DNA from: Symbiodinium natans
Lineage: Eukaryota > Sar > Dinophyceae > Suessiales > Symbiodiniaceae
Direction of reading: 5' to 3'
NCBI GenBank assembly: GCA_905221605.1
Contig: CAJNDS010000413.1
Coordinates: 188,001 to 252,000 of the forward strand
DNA: 64,000 nucleotides
Of the stretch, positions 48,601 through 58,229 are shown piece after piece. Position 1 is the stretch's first letter. The number at the start of each line of letters is the position of its first letter. A model generated the notes under the pieces. It searched no databases, was not told where the DNA came from, and worked only from the letters and a program-made list of their open reading frames with translations. Made by a program: the position numbers and the translations under genes.

Positions 48601-49672
48601 CCCTAAACCCTCAACTCAAAGGCCCTTCTTACCCTTCGTCCCCCTTGCCGCCTCGAAGGTCGGCCTTGCTTTCCAGTAGCCGCGCGAAGATGGGAAGGAG
48701 AAAGGCGAGCGTCTTGCCAGAGCCTCAAGCTGTGTAGGGTTTAGGGTTTAGGGTTTAGGGTTTAGGGTTTAGGGTTTAGGGTTTGGGGTTTGGGGTTTAG
48801 GGTTTAGGGTTTGGGGTTTAGGGTTTAGGGTTTCGGGTTTAGGATTTAGGGGTACAGCACTGGTGCCCTAAACCCTCTAAAGCCCTAAGCCCTAAGCCCT
48901 AAACTCCAAACCTTGTCGCTCCGCGAAGGCAATGCTCGGGCCATGGCCTGTCTTCGCAACCCCGATCAAATCGCGGCCTCTCTGCACGACCAATGAGTCC
49001 ACGATGCGGTTATGGCTTAGTTCAAATTAACAGCCTCATGCAAAATTCCTCCATTGTAGCACGTATTCCTTGTAGCCTTGCAGCCTTAGCGTATCAAACG
49101 GCCCCGTGAAATAACGCCATAGCCTTGCTTCGTGGACTGCTCGCAAGTTGGGATCCATGCTTGGGGCCCTGTTTAAACGGGGTCCTCTTCGTGGCACCAC
49201 AAGAGCCCCAAACAAAAAGAGAGCACCAAATCTCTGGAACAGCCCCTGAAATGTATCTTTTTCAGGAAGTTTCCGGAACCCAGACCCTCTTGCCTGCAGT
49301 GAGAATTGGCCATGAATGCTGCTGGATCGCCGTCGGTGCCTTGTCAGCCCAATGCTCCGGACACCATTTCTTGCTTCCAGTCTCCAGGGCAACAGTCGCC
49401 CAGTGCATCAAAGTGACCGCACCGGAGCCACTAGCACGAAACCAGGAGCCCCAAGCCCGAAACACGGCAAAACACGAACAAAACCCAAACAACCCTAAAC
49501 CCTAAACCCTAAACCCCTAAACCCCTAAAACCCTAAACCCTAAACCCTAAACCCTAAAACCCTAAAACCCTAAACCCTAAACCCCCACCCGAAACCCCCT
49601 CCCCCCCCCTGGGCCCCCGGCCGGGAAGCCCGCCGACACCAGCGGCGCCCGCACGCGGGGTGGGAACGTCAC
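39626..49672 (-). CDS. DEAD-box RNA helicase, 19 mini-exons recognised (5' and 3' ends open)
   Basis: ATP-dependent RNA helicase of the DBP2/p68 kind. Exons: 49672-49622, 49339-49298, 48981-48948, 48723-48652, 48211-48179, 47408-47380, 46706-46612, 46223-46165, 45722-45667, 45475-45413, 45123-45040, 44844-44815, 44223-44185, 43867-43777, 43489-43437, 42792-42694, 42035-41991, 40417-40372, 39693-about 39626. Phases agree at every join. Motifs in order: Q-motif region (APTAIQQ), I (AKTGSGKT), Ia (APTREL), GG/Ib ([15 protein letters not shown]), II (LVLDEAD), III (FTATWP), IV (AIVFVNTKR), V ([13 protein letters not shown]), VI ([12 protein letters not shown]). Motif III has TAT instead of SAT, as in some relatives. 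Donors: 12 GC, 5 GA, 1 GT; acceptors nearly all AG|G. Coding about 1.09 kb of 10 kb. The amino-terminal extension (beyond 49672) and C-terminus (possibly beyond the LINE) were not found. Confidence 0.92.
40066..40204. repeat. CTT/GAA trinucleotide microsatellite
   Basis: About 46 perfect CTT units in helicase intron 18; flanking CT-dinucleotide runs at 40009-40030 and 40304-40340. The long Glu or Phe ORFs here are artefacts. Confidence 0.95.
40625..41901. mobile_element. Candidate insertion in helicase intron 17 with terminal direct repeats
   Basis: TAAACCGTTTT occurs immediately left (40614-40624) and right (41902-41912), consistent with an 11-bp target-site duplication. The first ~165 bp and last ~100 bp resemble each other in the same direction: GAGTGACT ... 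GTCACT ... CGGACTT ... GACAGGGAGAATTTC. Between them are AT-rich DNA, CACTTGTGACTAT repeats (41027-41100), two copies of TTCCACYTGCTGCCCAACAA (about 41324 and 41569) and a G-rich tract. No ORF other than G-run artefacts. Could be a short LTR-like or retroposon copy; class undetermined. Confidence 0.45.
42588..42690 (-). repeat. CCCTAAA array in helicase intron 16
   Basis: About 14 units. Read in gene orientation, TTTAGGG begins 5 nt after the GC donor of exon 16. Confidence 0.95.
42810..42958 (+). repeat. TTTAGGG array in helicase intron 15
   Basis: About 20 units, ending 17 nt before the acceptor of exon 16 in gene orientation. Confidence 0.95.
45190..45326 (+). repeat. TTTAGGG array in helicase intron 10
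   Basis: About 19 units, with single GTGTAGGG and AGAG variants. Confidence 0.95.
46023..46131 (-). repeat. CCCTAAA array in helicase intron 8
   Basis: About 15 units. Arrays in other helicase introns: 44922-45031 (intron 11), 46526-46586 (7), 46713-46750 (6), 47045-47105 and 47262-47340 (6), 47870-47935 (5), 48093-48150 (5), 48243-48293 (4), 48545-48612 (4). Confidence 0.95.
47571..47708. mobile_element. Short TIR element, family A, inside a helicase intron
   Basis: TGCTTTGAGGTTCATGGGTA ... ATGAACCTTCAAGCA, 138 bp, located in intron 5 of the DEAD-box gene. Partial copies are in intron 7 (46303-46412), intron 15 (about 43003-43058) and just upstream of exon 1 (about 49735-49808). Confidence 0.7.
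48736..48851 (+). repeat. TTTAGGG array in helicase intron 3
   Basis: About 16 units with TTTGGGG and TTTCGGG variants, next to the acceptor of exon 4. Confidence 0.95.
49493..49590 (-). repeat. CCCTAAA array in helicase intron 1
   Basis: About 13 units, several with an extra A (CCCTAAAA). Confidence 0.95.
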
Positions 49673-50039
49673 CTGGAAGCATCAAATCAGACTTTGAGGC
49701 CCCTTCCTGAAGGCTCCACAAGTAGGGATCTACGCACCCCAAAAAAGGTTATAACCATAGTTCCCCCTACTTCTAACCCTACTTATCAGTACCCATGAAC
49801 CTCCAAGTACACATTTCCGAGCTGTAGTCACCCTGAATTCCGCCTCTTGAGCTTGGACAGGGAGCTCTTAAAGGCCATTCTTGTGCCGCGAAATACCACG
49901 AGTTCAAACGAGGCTGTGGGTAATTAGGGCGTACATCTCAACTCACTGCTTCTGCTCAAGGCCCCCCAAAAGCCCACAAGCCAACCCTCTCAAAGACCCT
50001 CGAAACCCTGATGTCAAAATACCCCGTGTGGCCAAAAAC

Positions 50040-50278
50040 CCCAAACCCCAAACCCTAAACCCCAACACCCTCAAACCCTAACACCCTAAAACCCTGACAC
50101 CCTAAACCCCTAAACCCCAAACCCTAAACCCCAAACCCTAAACCCCACACCCCTTAACCCCGAACCCCTTAACCTCGAACCCCTCAACCCCTAACCCAAA
50201 CCCTTAAACCCTAAACCCCAAACCCTAAACCCCAAACCCTAAAACCCTAAAATCCTAAAACCCTAAAACCCTAAAACC
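50040..50278 (-). repeat. Degenerate CCCTAAA array
   Basis: About 33 units with many CCCCAAA, CACCCTAA and CCCTAAAA variants. Upstream of the first recognised helicase exon, possibly in a 5' intron. Confidence 0.9.
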
Positions 50279-50299
50279 CTTCGCCCCCCCCAAGCCCCG

Positions 50300-51436
50300 G
50301 CCTCCTCCCAGGTGCGCCAGGCCGAGGGCAAGTGGCCACTGCCCCTTACCTATGCAGAACTTCGGACGTGGATTTGTAGGATTTGCAGGTGGTTCAGGGT
50401 TTAGGGTTCAGGGTTTAGGGTTTAGGGCTTAGGGTTTAGGGTTTAGAGTTTAGGGACCCCTGGTTTTCTCAAAACCTCCACAGAAGCCCAGCTGAATCTC
50501 TTGAGCATCGCGGCCCCTCTGTACCCTCAGCTACATGCTAATAGCTTGTAGAGATACTACAAACCAACATTATGGTTCCCATGACATGCTCAGATTGCAC
50601 ACCATTTAGACTGCCCCCCCGAATACGAGTATCATGGCGCAATTTAGGACAGCCGCCCAAAGCGCCAAGTGCCCCTTACTGAGGCAACAATGCGGGGTTT
50701 ACGAAAATAGGGGACCCCAAAATCGACCCCCCCCCCCCCCCCCGGCCAAGTAGTAGGATTCCCTTATGATAAGGGCCCCAGAGTGGCATCGGTTTCGGCC
50801 TCAACCTGGACATCAGGTGACGCCTGCGGAACAGCAGCAGCACCTGAGCAGCGGCCAAGTGGGTACCTCTTTAGGGAGGGCAGAGGGCTTTTTTGCTGGG
50901 CTTGTCTTGCGCCTCCCACCGCTCAAGAGGGGGAAACTTCTGGCATTGGCTCTCCAGGGTGGGAGGCGGAGGGTTTAGGGTTTAGCTTCGGGAGTGAATT
51001 GAAAAAGGAAGTTGGATGCAAGGTTGCTCGATGCTATTGTTATCAATATTGTTGTTTCTATTGCTGAGATTATTCTAATTTGCAAGAGATCTTCAACGAA
51101 CCGGGGGACCGGATGTCTTGCATTGTCAGGGACATGGGGAAGACCCATCTGAGACCGAAGCCCGTTGGGGCCTCATGCATCTCCGCACGACTTGGCATCT
51201 CGGACATGCCTGGCCACTGGCATAAGAGGCTTCGAACCCCAGAGGGTCCCCGAAGTGGGTTTAAGGTCTGGGCTTTGGGCTTCAGAACACCGAGATGCCT
51301 GAAAACATCCTATGTGGGGGTCGTTCTTGTATCGGACCCTGCCCACGATTCTGCAGGGGTCCCTTTGGGCAAAGGATCCTGTTCAAGGGGGAAGGTGGGC
51401 GGGGGGGGGGGGGGGGGAAGGGGGGAACAGCCATGA
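50300..51436. other. Stretch without a recognisable gene
   Basis: Contains a short TTTAGGG tract (50398-50450), a family D repeat (50698-50790) and open but unrecognised plus-strand segments at about 50785-50970 and 51080-51330. I see no domain in them. Confidence 0.5.
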
Positions 51437-52060
51437 GGACCCTAAACCCCCTAAACCCTAAACCCTAAACCCTAAACCCTAAACCCTAAACCCTAAACCC
51501 TAAACCTTTCTTAGGGTAACTAGGGTTACGTGCGAGGACGTTGGGGGGCATGCCTGCGGCAGCCGGCAGCCGATCTCCGAAGCCGCCCACCCGAGGCGGC
51601 TCCTAGAAGGGTTTAGGGTTTAGGGTTTAGGGTTCAGGGTTCAGGGTTCAGGGTTCAGGGTTTAGGGTTTAGGTTAGGGTTAGGGTTTAGGGTTTAGGGT
51701 TTAGGGTTCAGGGCTTAGGGTTTGGGTTTAGGCTTTAGGGTTTTTTAGGGTTTAGGGTTTAGGGTGGAGTTATTTAAGCGACACGGACGGTTACCAAGGA
51801 AATGAAGCCCTAAAACAAACACCCAGAAATCAATGGGGACCTTCTGAGTGTGATTGCAGCATTGGAGGCTTTGCTCCTCTAACGATTGTGGAAGCGAGGC
51901 ACAAGCCTTCACAACGGATGTCTGATAAGTTTAGGGTTTAGGGTTTAGGGTGTGTGGGTAGGGGGTGGGGTTTGGGTTTAGGGTTTAGGGGGTTTAGGGT
52001 TTTAGGGTTTAGGTTTAGGTTTAGGGTTTAGGGTTTAGGGTTTGGGGGTTGGGGTTTGGG
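51437..52060. repeat. Cluster of opposed telomere-like arrays
   Basis: CCCTAAA units at 51437-51507, then TTTAGGG units at 51609-51770 and 51929-52060, with about 100-150 bp of other DNA between. The spacer 51530-51605 reads on the minus strand as a possible short exon (RVGGFGDRLPAAAGMPP), unassigned. Confidence 0.85.
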
Positions 52061-52171
52061 GTTGGGGGGGTTTGGGGTTTGGGGGTTTTGGTTTGGGGTT
52101 ACCCTGAACCCGAAGGATGGCGTTCAGGCCATGGCCGGCGCGGAGCTCGAGAAGGAAGGCGTTGGGCGTGA

Positions 52172-52335
52172 CCTAATTTTGGGGGCCTTAAGAATTTCAA
52201 TAGGTTTTTGTTCTTTTCAATTGGCTTTTTGTTTTGATTTTTTTTTGGGGGGGGGGGGGGGGGAGGGGGTATTATGGCAAAAATTATAAGGGTGCCAGAA
52301 AAGACTACTTACTATTCGTAATTCTTCCGACCCCT
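52172..52335. mobile_element. Short repeat, family B
   Basis: Shares the start TTTTGGGGGCCTTAA and the end GTAATTCTTCCGACCCC with tracts at 12626-12712 and 25311-25420, and the end alone with 43500-43572 (intron 14 of the helicase). A long G run sits in the middle. No ORF. Probably a non-autonomous element. Confidence 0.5.
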
Positions 52336-52596
52336 GCATTATGCTGAGAATCTCACGGATGTTGTGCAGACCAACATGCACACTGCTATGTGGCAGTCTA
52401 GGGATGTTGGCATGTCCATACAGTTCCCTTCCCCTGAGATCAATTCTCCCATGCAAACACAGAAAGTGTACCGTTGGCTAGAATGCATTGCCCTGTACGA
52501 CATTATATGGGCCAATATGATAGGAACAGATCTGTCCTGAACGAGCTAGCTACTCAAGCAACAGCCAAGTCAACAGAATGGTCCTGTGGAAGGGTT

Positions 52597-54194
52597 TCAC
52601 CTCTCTGGCAGCTCATCTGGCTTGGCCAGCTGCCCCATAACATCAGAGGCATTCTCGCTGGTTATCCAAGCTGCGAATTCGGCATAGTGCACCTCGCCAT
52701 CACAGTTGGAATCGGCTGCTGCAAACATGGACTTGATGTCCGCATCTGTGAGACTTGGGAGCAGCTTCTTCAGCACGGAGCTCATGTCGCTTTCGAGAAT
52801 GACTCCATCGTTGTTTGTGTCCAGCTTGGCAAAGATGCGTGAGATCGCTACAGCCCCACTCTCCGTGCGTGTCAGGGCCGGTGCCGCATCCTTCGGAAGC
52901 TCCGAAGCCTCCGCTGGCTCCGCTGGCTCCGCTGGCTCCGCCGGCTCCGCCGGCTCCGCGGCTTCGGCGGGCTCGGACGCTGCGGACGCTGCGGGCGCGG
53001 CATCCGTGGCATCCGTGGCATCAGGCTTCGGTGCTGACTTGGGCGCCGCGGTGGGCGCGGTCTTGCGCCCCTTGGCGAGGTCAGCGTAGGCGCCACGCGG
53101 GACGGTGCCGAAGTGCACCAGCATGACGTCCAGGGGGGAGTCGGCGTGGATCCGAAGCGCCCGCTCTATGGCCTCCACGATCCAAGCCGTGCGATTGCCG
53201 AAGGCACCCCCGCCCACGGCTGTGAGGTACACCTTGATGCGGGAGCCCCGCTCCGCGGCCAACACGGCGCCGGCTGCGAGAGTGGCCTCAAAGGTTCCTT
53301 GCAGAACCAGGCGGGCAAAAGCCTCCCAGTCCTGCGAGCGTGTGCTCTTTGCATAGGCCACAGGCAGCGCCGAGCAGAACACCTGGCAGACGCGGTGATC
53401 CTTGTTGGCCACCTCAGTCGCCCAGTGCACACCGATTCGCAAACGGCCTCGAAGCTCCTCTGCAAGCGGCTCGTCCTCTTTGAGGCGACTGCCTAGCCGC
53501 CCAATGCTTTTTGCATCCACGGGTAGGCAGTAGCCGTTCACCATTCGCCAATACTTCTCCTTGGAATTCCCTACGAGCTCCGCAATGTCAGCTAAGCCAT
53601 CCAATTGGTGGCCACGGCCCTGTCCTCTTCCATTCACCTTAGCTTTTCTTTTGGCAACTTTTTATACATGGTCTCCTGTATGCATTAAAACAATACATCG
53701 AAAGAACTGTCGCATGTCAGAGTATTTTGGAAAATAGGTGGTCATGGTCCGTCCCTGGTCACAAAGTAGTTTCGGAAGACCGTCCCCGCAGGGCAGCTAA
53801 TGGCGCAGGCGGGGCCCTGAGTGGCATCGCTGTAGTACCTTGTCACACCATCCTCGGGTCGCGCCCCGGGCTCATTCATTTCCAGGCAGTTGAACTGCGA
53901 AGCAACCTGAAACACGGACCCTTCGTTGCCAGCGTCCCGGTGCATCGTCTGCGCGTTTCCGCAGACGTTGCTGAAGGTCAGACCGCCCAAGCTTCGAGGC
54001 GCTCCTGCACACTGGCTACGCAGCTCGGCGACGGAAGGAAGGGACCAGGGCCCGACAAAGAAGCGCCGACCGTTGACCTTGCTTTCCAGGACATCGTCTG
54101 CAAACACGAACTTCTCCCGGGTTTTGTCATAGGGATCCTCCGCAAAGCCGAAGGTTTCGGAGAACCAGTGCGGCGAGGCCACTTTGGAAGGCAT
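52597..54194 (-). CDS. Conserved GGGAFGN-motif protein fused to an EF-hand pair, two exons
   Basis: Start ATG at 54194 (MPSKVASPHWF), exon 1 54194-53763 (144 codons), intron 53762-53638 (125 nt, canonical GT-AG), exon 2 53637-52597 with stop: about 490 aa. The join reads NYF|VNGRG in phase. Residues 1-330 contain WFSETFGF, FQVASQFNCLEM, PEDGVTRYYSDATQGPACA, QVFCSALPVAY and LTAVGGGAFGNR. This resembles a widespread family of unknown function found in protists and bacteria. A (PAE)-type linker of about 10 repeats follows (52905-52975), then two EF-hands: DTNNDGVILESD and DSNCDGEVHYAE, the second with a full set of Ca-binding positions, the first with Asp at position 12. Calcium-regulated function is an inference from the EF-hands. 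Confidence 0.75.
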
Positions 54195-54362
54195 GGCTTT
54201 ACGGTGGATCAGACCTTCCCCAACCGAGCTGAGCTCGAGCGGCTGCAGCCTTCGGGACCTGGGGGTGACAAAAAGAAATATGGGTCCTATTTGTAGGTCC
54301 TTTTGTGGGTGTCTTGTGGGCCCTTCAGTTAAATCAACCCACCTGACTGCCACCACACTTCT

Positions 54363-54704
54363 TTGAAAATGAAGCTGTTGCACTGGGACCGGCACGACAT
54401 GGAATCCAGGTACCCCATGGCCCTGTTTGGCACAGGCTGCAGACTAGGGCGACTTTTCTGTCATGTTTACCCTGACTGTCTTCTCATTGTTCCTGTGAAC
54501 AAGATGACAACTACCACTCCTACTGGTACCCCCCTATCCATGTTGTTAGTGGCACTGTTGTTCTTCCTATTCCTGCAATCTTCAGCAACCCCGCCCTGCA
54601 GCAGCTTCGCGGCTCTGGCGCGGGGGGGAGGACCTGAGTCAAACGGTCAAACGGAGTCCACAAGGACTTTGTATGCAGAGCGGGCTTTGACGAAGGGCCG
54701 ATGA
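54363..54704 (+). CDS. Doubtful ORF with one hydrophobic helix
   Basis: Plus-strand frame of 113 codons with a hydrophobic stretch (LSMLLVALLFFLFLQ) but no family resemblance. It lies just upstream of, and divergent from, the EF-hand gene. May be a short exon or chance. Confidence 0.15.
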   Translation: MKMKLLHWDRHDMESRYPMALFGTGCRLGRLFCHVYPDCLLIVPVNKMTTTTPTGTPLSMLLVALLFFLFLQSSATPPCSSFAALARGGGPESNGQTESTRTLYAERALTKGR

Positions 54705-54839
54705 GGGCTTACCACGGTTTTGTAAGGGGGGGAGTGTTTTCGTGGTTGGGGGTGCTTTGGGGGGGTGGTTGAGGGGGTTGGCTTGGGAGGTGTGAGGACC
54801 TGTAAAACAACTGGCGCCACCCACCGGACTTGTCACTGC

Positions 54840-55110
54840 CTCTCCTCACTGGTACCTCAAGCCCTGTCTGCGCGCTCCAAGGCGTAGCCAGGCCCCCACG
54901 CCCACGGAAGCTCGGGCGCGGGGCGCTTGGCTCCGAGCGCCTGCGAACTTGCGAAGGTGGGGCAACTGGATGAGGGCTTCGGAGATAGCAGTACGCGTCA
55001 TACGAAAACGACCATAATAACGTAGAGAACTTTCAGCATGCAGCCCGCGCAGCTCTGGCGCCTGTAAAGCCCTCGGCCCTCGCCCTCGGCCCTCGCCCTC
55101 GGCCCTCAAG
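54840..55110 (-). CDS. Exon-like island, unassigned
   Basis: Minus-strand segment with SLRYYGRFRMTRTAISEAL and IQLPHLRKF, flanked by low-complexity GGCCCTCGCCCTC repeats (55070-55108). Not recognised. Confidence 0.25.
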
Positions 55111-57600
55111 ATCCCAAGCTCCCGAGGGCCAAAAACCCTTCAAACCAACAAAAATGGACCCTCAAAAGAAAACACGTTGAAACACCTCAAAACACCCTCA
55201 AACAAAAGCCACAAAACAAAACACTCGCGAGGCCAAGGCATGAGGGAAGGCGAATCCCCCAAGGAATCCCCCTTAGCATGAGCTCCCTCGCAGGCTTCCC
55301 ACCCCTGAAGTGACTCCACTAAGATACTCCTACAGTTAGGGCTTTTAGGGATTATAGTACCCTTCTCTTATAATCCCTCCTAAGGACTTTTAGTACAAAG
55401 GGGGAACATCCTAACCCTGAACCCTACAAACCCGACACCCTAGGGGCGTTTCGGGGTTTTTCGGTCAGGTCCCCTGAAGATCCGCTCGGGGCCCCGCCCC
55501 AGCCCACTGTGGACGCCATTGGTGAAGCTCGGCGGCCTACTCTTCTGGGGGGTTTCCGAAAATAGGGGTATATACCTTTTAAAGGGACTATTTGGGGTAT
55601 AAAAGGGGTACCCCCTATTTAGGGGAGATACCCTGTTTTGGGGGAAGCCTGACAGGGATGTCAATTAGCACTGGGGGGGTGGGGGATTCGAGAGCGACAT
55701 CTTGGCAGCCCAGTCACCCTAAACCCTCAACCCTTTTGGGGGGGCTACCATTTTTTGGGAAGGGAACATAAAAAGAACTCAAGAAGCCCAGGGTCAGATC
55801 ATGGCCCTTGTCACGGACCTGCACTGCCTTTCGGAGCCCAACGCCCTTCAAACAAGACTGGGTTTAGGGGTCTAGGGGGGCCAAAGAAGTTGTTCGGCCC
55901 AAGCCTTTGCGCGACGCCGGCTTTCCAGTCACTTTCTGGCCTGCGGGGGAACACAGCGCAGGCCCTGCGGATGCTGCTGCCTCCCTGCACTCACGAGCAG
56001 CGAAAGCCGATTGCGACCACTCACCACTCAGCAGCAACTACCAGGACAACAGCCACCGCAGCGGCAGCAAAGAAAAGAATCTGTCTTCGCTGGCAGCGCT
56101 GGCCTGAGCATGGGCATGTCAGGCGACCGCAGGTGCAGCTCGCTTGACCTTGGCAGCGAGCGGCGGTTGACAAGTGCCGGACCAGCAGGTTTAAACCCGA
56201 AAGCGCCACCCAACGCTGCGTCATGGGGGCGCATGGGGTCCGGGCATGGGTTCCACGCCGTTCCGCTGCGAGGGCGGGTGCGGCCTGAGGGCTCGGGGAC
56301 TTCTCGGATCCGGGTCAGGATTGCAGGGTGTATATTGGGAGGTTCCCCTTATACTAACAATCCTCAGTCGGGATTCTAGTACCCTATTCTAATCCTTAGC
56401 AAGAACTAGTTAGTACAAGGGCCAACATCCCAAGGTGCATAGTATACAGGGCCTAGGCACTCGGACAACCAGGGAAACCCTGCAAGACAGCAAGCCGAAT
56501 CTGTCATCGGCCCGCCTTGCATCGACACCATTTTGGCCATGCATGGCGGCACCATTTGGCCAGGCATGGGGCAGCCGCCTTGGATTCAGAAGAAGCACGA
56601 CGTAAACCTAGGAGGGCCTTTTTCCCTGAACTGTAAGACACTTAAGGTAGGGCTCAGAAACTTGGGGTTTGGGTCGACGTTGAGGTTACGACACATCGTA
56701 CTGAGCCGGCAAAAGCGACCAGAAACCTGAACCGGCCCCCAACCCTCCACGAAAATAAAATATACACACACAGAACAGAAACAAAAATCAAAAATAGTAT
56801 GGAGATAGTAGTAATTGCAATAATGATAATAGTAAGGGATGCCTTCATGATATCCCCCCGAACAAGAACTGCCTGTATCTCCCCTACAGCCCTATTTTAC
56901 GTGCGTGTTTTGGGATGTTCCCCCTCAAACTAACACTAACAGTCCTCAATAGGGATTCTAGTCCCCCCCCGACTACATTATACTAACAGTCCTTATAGGG
57001 ATGAAAGTATCCCCGCCCCCCATTATAGTGCCTATTTAGGGCTCTTAGTAAAATGGGGGAACATCCCAACCCTAAACCCTAACCCTAAACCCTTAAACCC
57101 TACATAGGATTGATTTTTTCTGGGAAGGCCCCGCAACCTCGACCGAGAGCCCTTGACTCCAAGAACCCACGGCAAGGCAGCTCAGGGCTCATGGGTCTGA
57201 ACCCGACAAACCCTAAACCCTGTAGGGGTTTGGGGTTTAGGGTTTGGGGTTTAGGGTTTGGGGTTTAGGGTTTAGGGTTTAGGGTTTAGGATTCAGGGTT
57301 GGTTTAGCGTTCAGGGCTTCTGTGAAAAGATGGGCTGCCCAGGCATGGGCCCAGCCTTGCGGCGTCCGCAGCATCGCAAGGTGTTGTCAAGGACGGCCTC
57401 TCGTTGAAAAGCGCTTCCCACGTGCAAAGGACCCAAAGGTCGAGGAACATACCTTGATTCGTAATCGGGAGGGGGGGAAGGGGGTAACAAACTTCATTTT
57501 TTTGGATGTTGCAAGATGACGCTGGACCTAGGCCCCCAGGATCTGATATGGGATTTTAGGGGGGTTTAGCTTCCGGGCTTTCGGGGCTTGGGGTGTATAG
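55110..57600. other. Repeat-rich stretch between the EF-hand gene and the copia element
   Basis: Holds family C elements (about 55327-55413, 56335-56433, 56909-57069), a family D-like palindrome (55546-55660), a TTTAGGG tract (57224-57300), and weak open segments (about 55890-56110 plus strand; 57320-57450 either strand). No recognisable gene. Confidence 0.5.
56909..57069. mobile_element. Short TIR element, family C (internally duplicated)
   Basis: TTTGGGATGTTCCCCCT ... GGGGGAACATCCCAA, with the ACTAACAGTCCT motif present twice inside, suggesting a nested or internally duplicated copy. Other copies: 18998-19073, about 55327-55413 and 56335-56433. Confidence 0.8.
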
Positions 57601-57620
57601 TTATCAGGGAAACTCCAAGG

Positions 57621-57768
57621 TGTAATCACAAGCACTGAGTTGGGAATACCGTTAAGCCATGCAGGAGCGAACGCTCTATTTTCTACTGCAGAGGGCTTGC
57701 GAGGTAATGCAACGGGACGATATGCACATGATGTTAAAATGCAAGGGTTATCGCAATGCAAAATTACA
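57621..57768 (-). repeat. Candidate 3' LTR (148 bp)
   Basis: Read on the minus strand it begins TGTAAT and ends ATTACA (6-bp terminal inverted repeat, TG...CA type) and follows the polypurine tract. The 5' LTR needed for confirmation lies beyond the window; the expected 5-bp target duplicate is CAAGG on the plus strand at 57616-57620. Confidence 0.45.
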
Positions 57769-57779
57769 CCCCCCTCGCC
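57769..57779 (-). other. Candidate polypurine tract of the copia element
   Basis: Minus strand GGCGAGGGGGG directly before TGTAATTTTG, the expected position of a plus-strand primer next to the 3' LTR. Confidence 0.45.
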
Positions 57780-58229
57780 GAGTATTGGCAATGGGAAGGC
57801 GGACTGCACTGCAACCCTGAAACATCACTGAGCGCACATCGGCCTCGTCTTGCGACGGGCAAGCGATCACCTCGCGGGAGTAGAAAAGTGTTTGTGTTCA
57901 CTAAGACATGCTCAACTGCAGCACGTCAGACACATGTGAATTCGATTTTGCTCCGAGGGCAAACAAAAGTCCGAAAATGCTTGCACTTATAAACTCCAAC
58001 GATCGCGTCAAACCCGGAGGTGAGGATCGAATTGGTACCGTCAGCCGTTAAATTGAGGTGCGGCGCCGGTAGCTTCGGAGTTGTCACGATGTGACCAGTT
58101 GGAAATTAGGCGAAAGGAAGATTCATCTTTCTACTTGTGCAAAGCAACAATGAATATTGGCCTCCGCGTTAGCGGGGCGATATCAGTCGGATTTGCCTGC
58201 AACTCGGCTTCATTGATGAAAATATGGCA

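Noticed and set aside
54195-54395. 67 extra N-terminal codons of the EF-hand gene
   Set aside because: Open but without resemblance to the family; the ATG at 54194 fits the domain start better.
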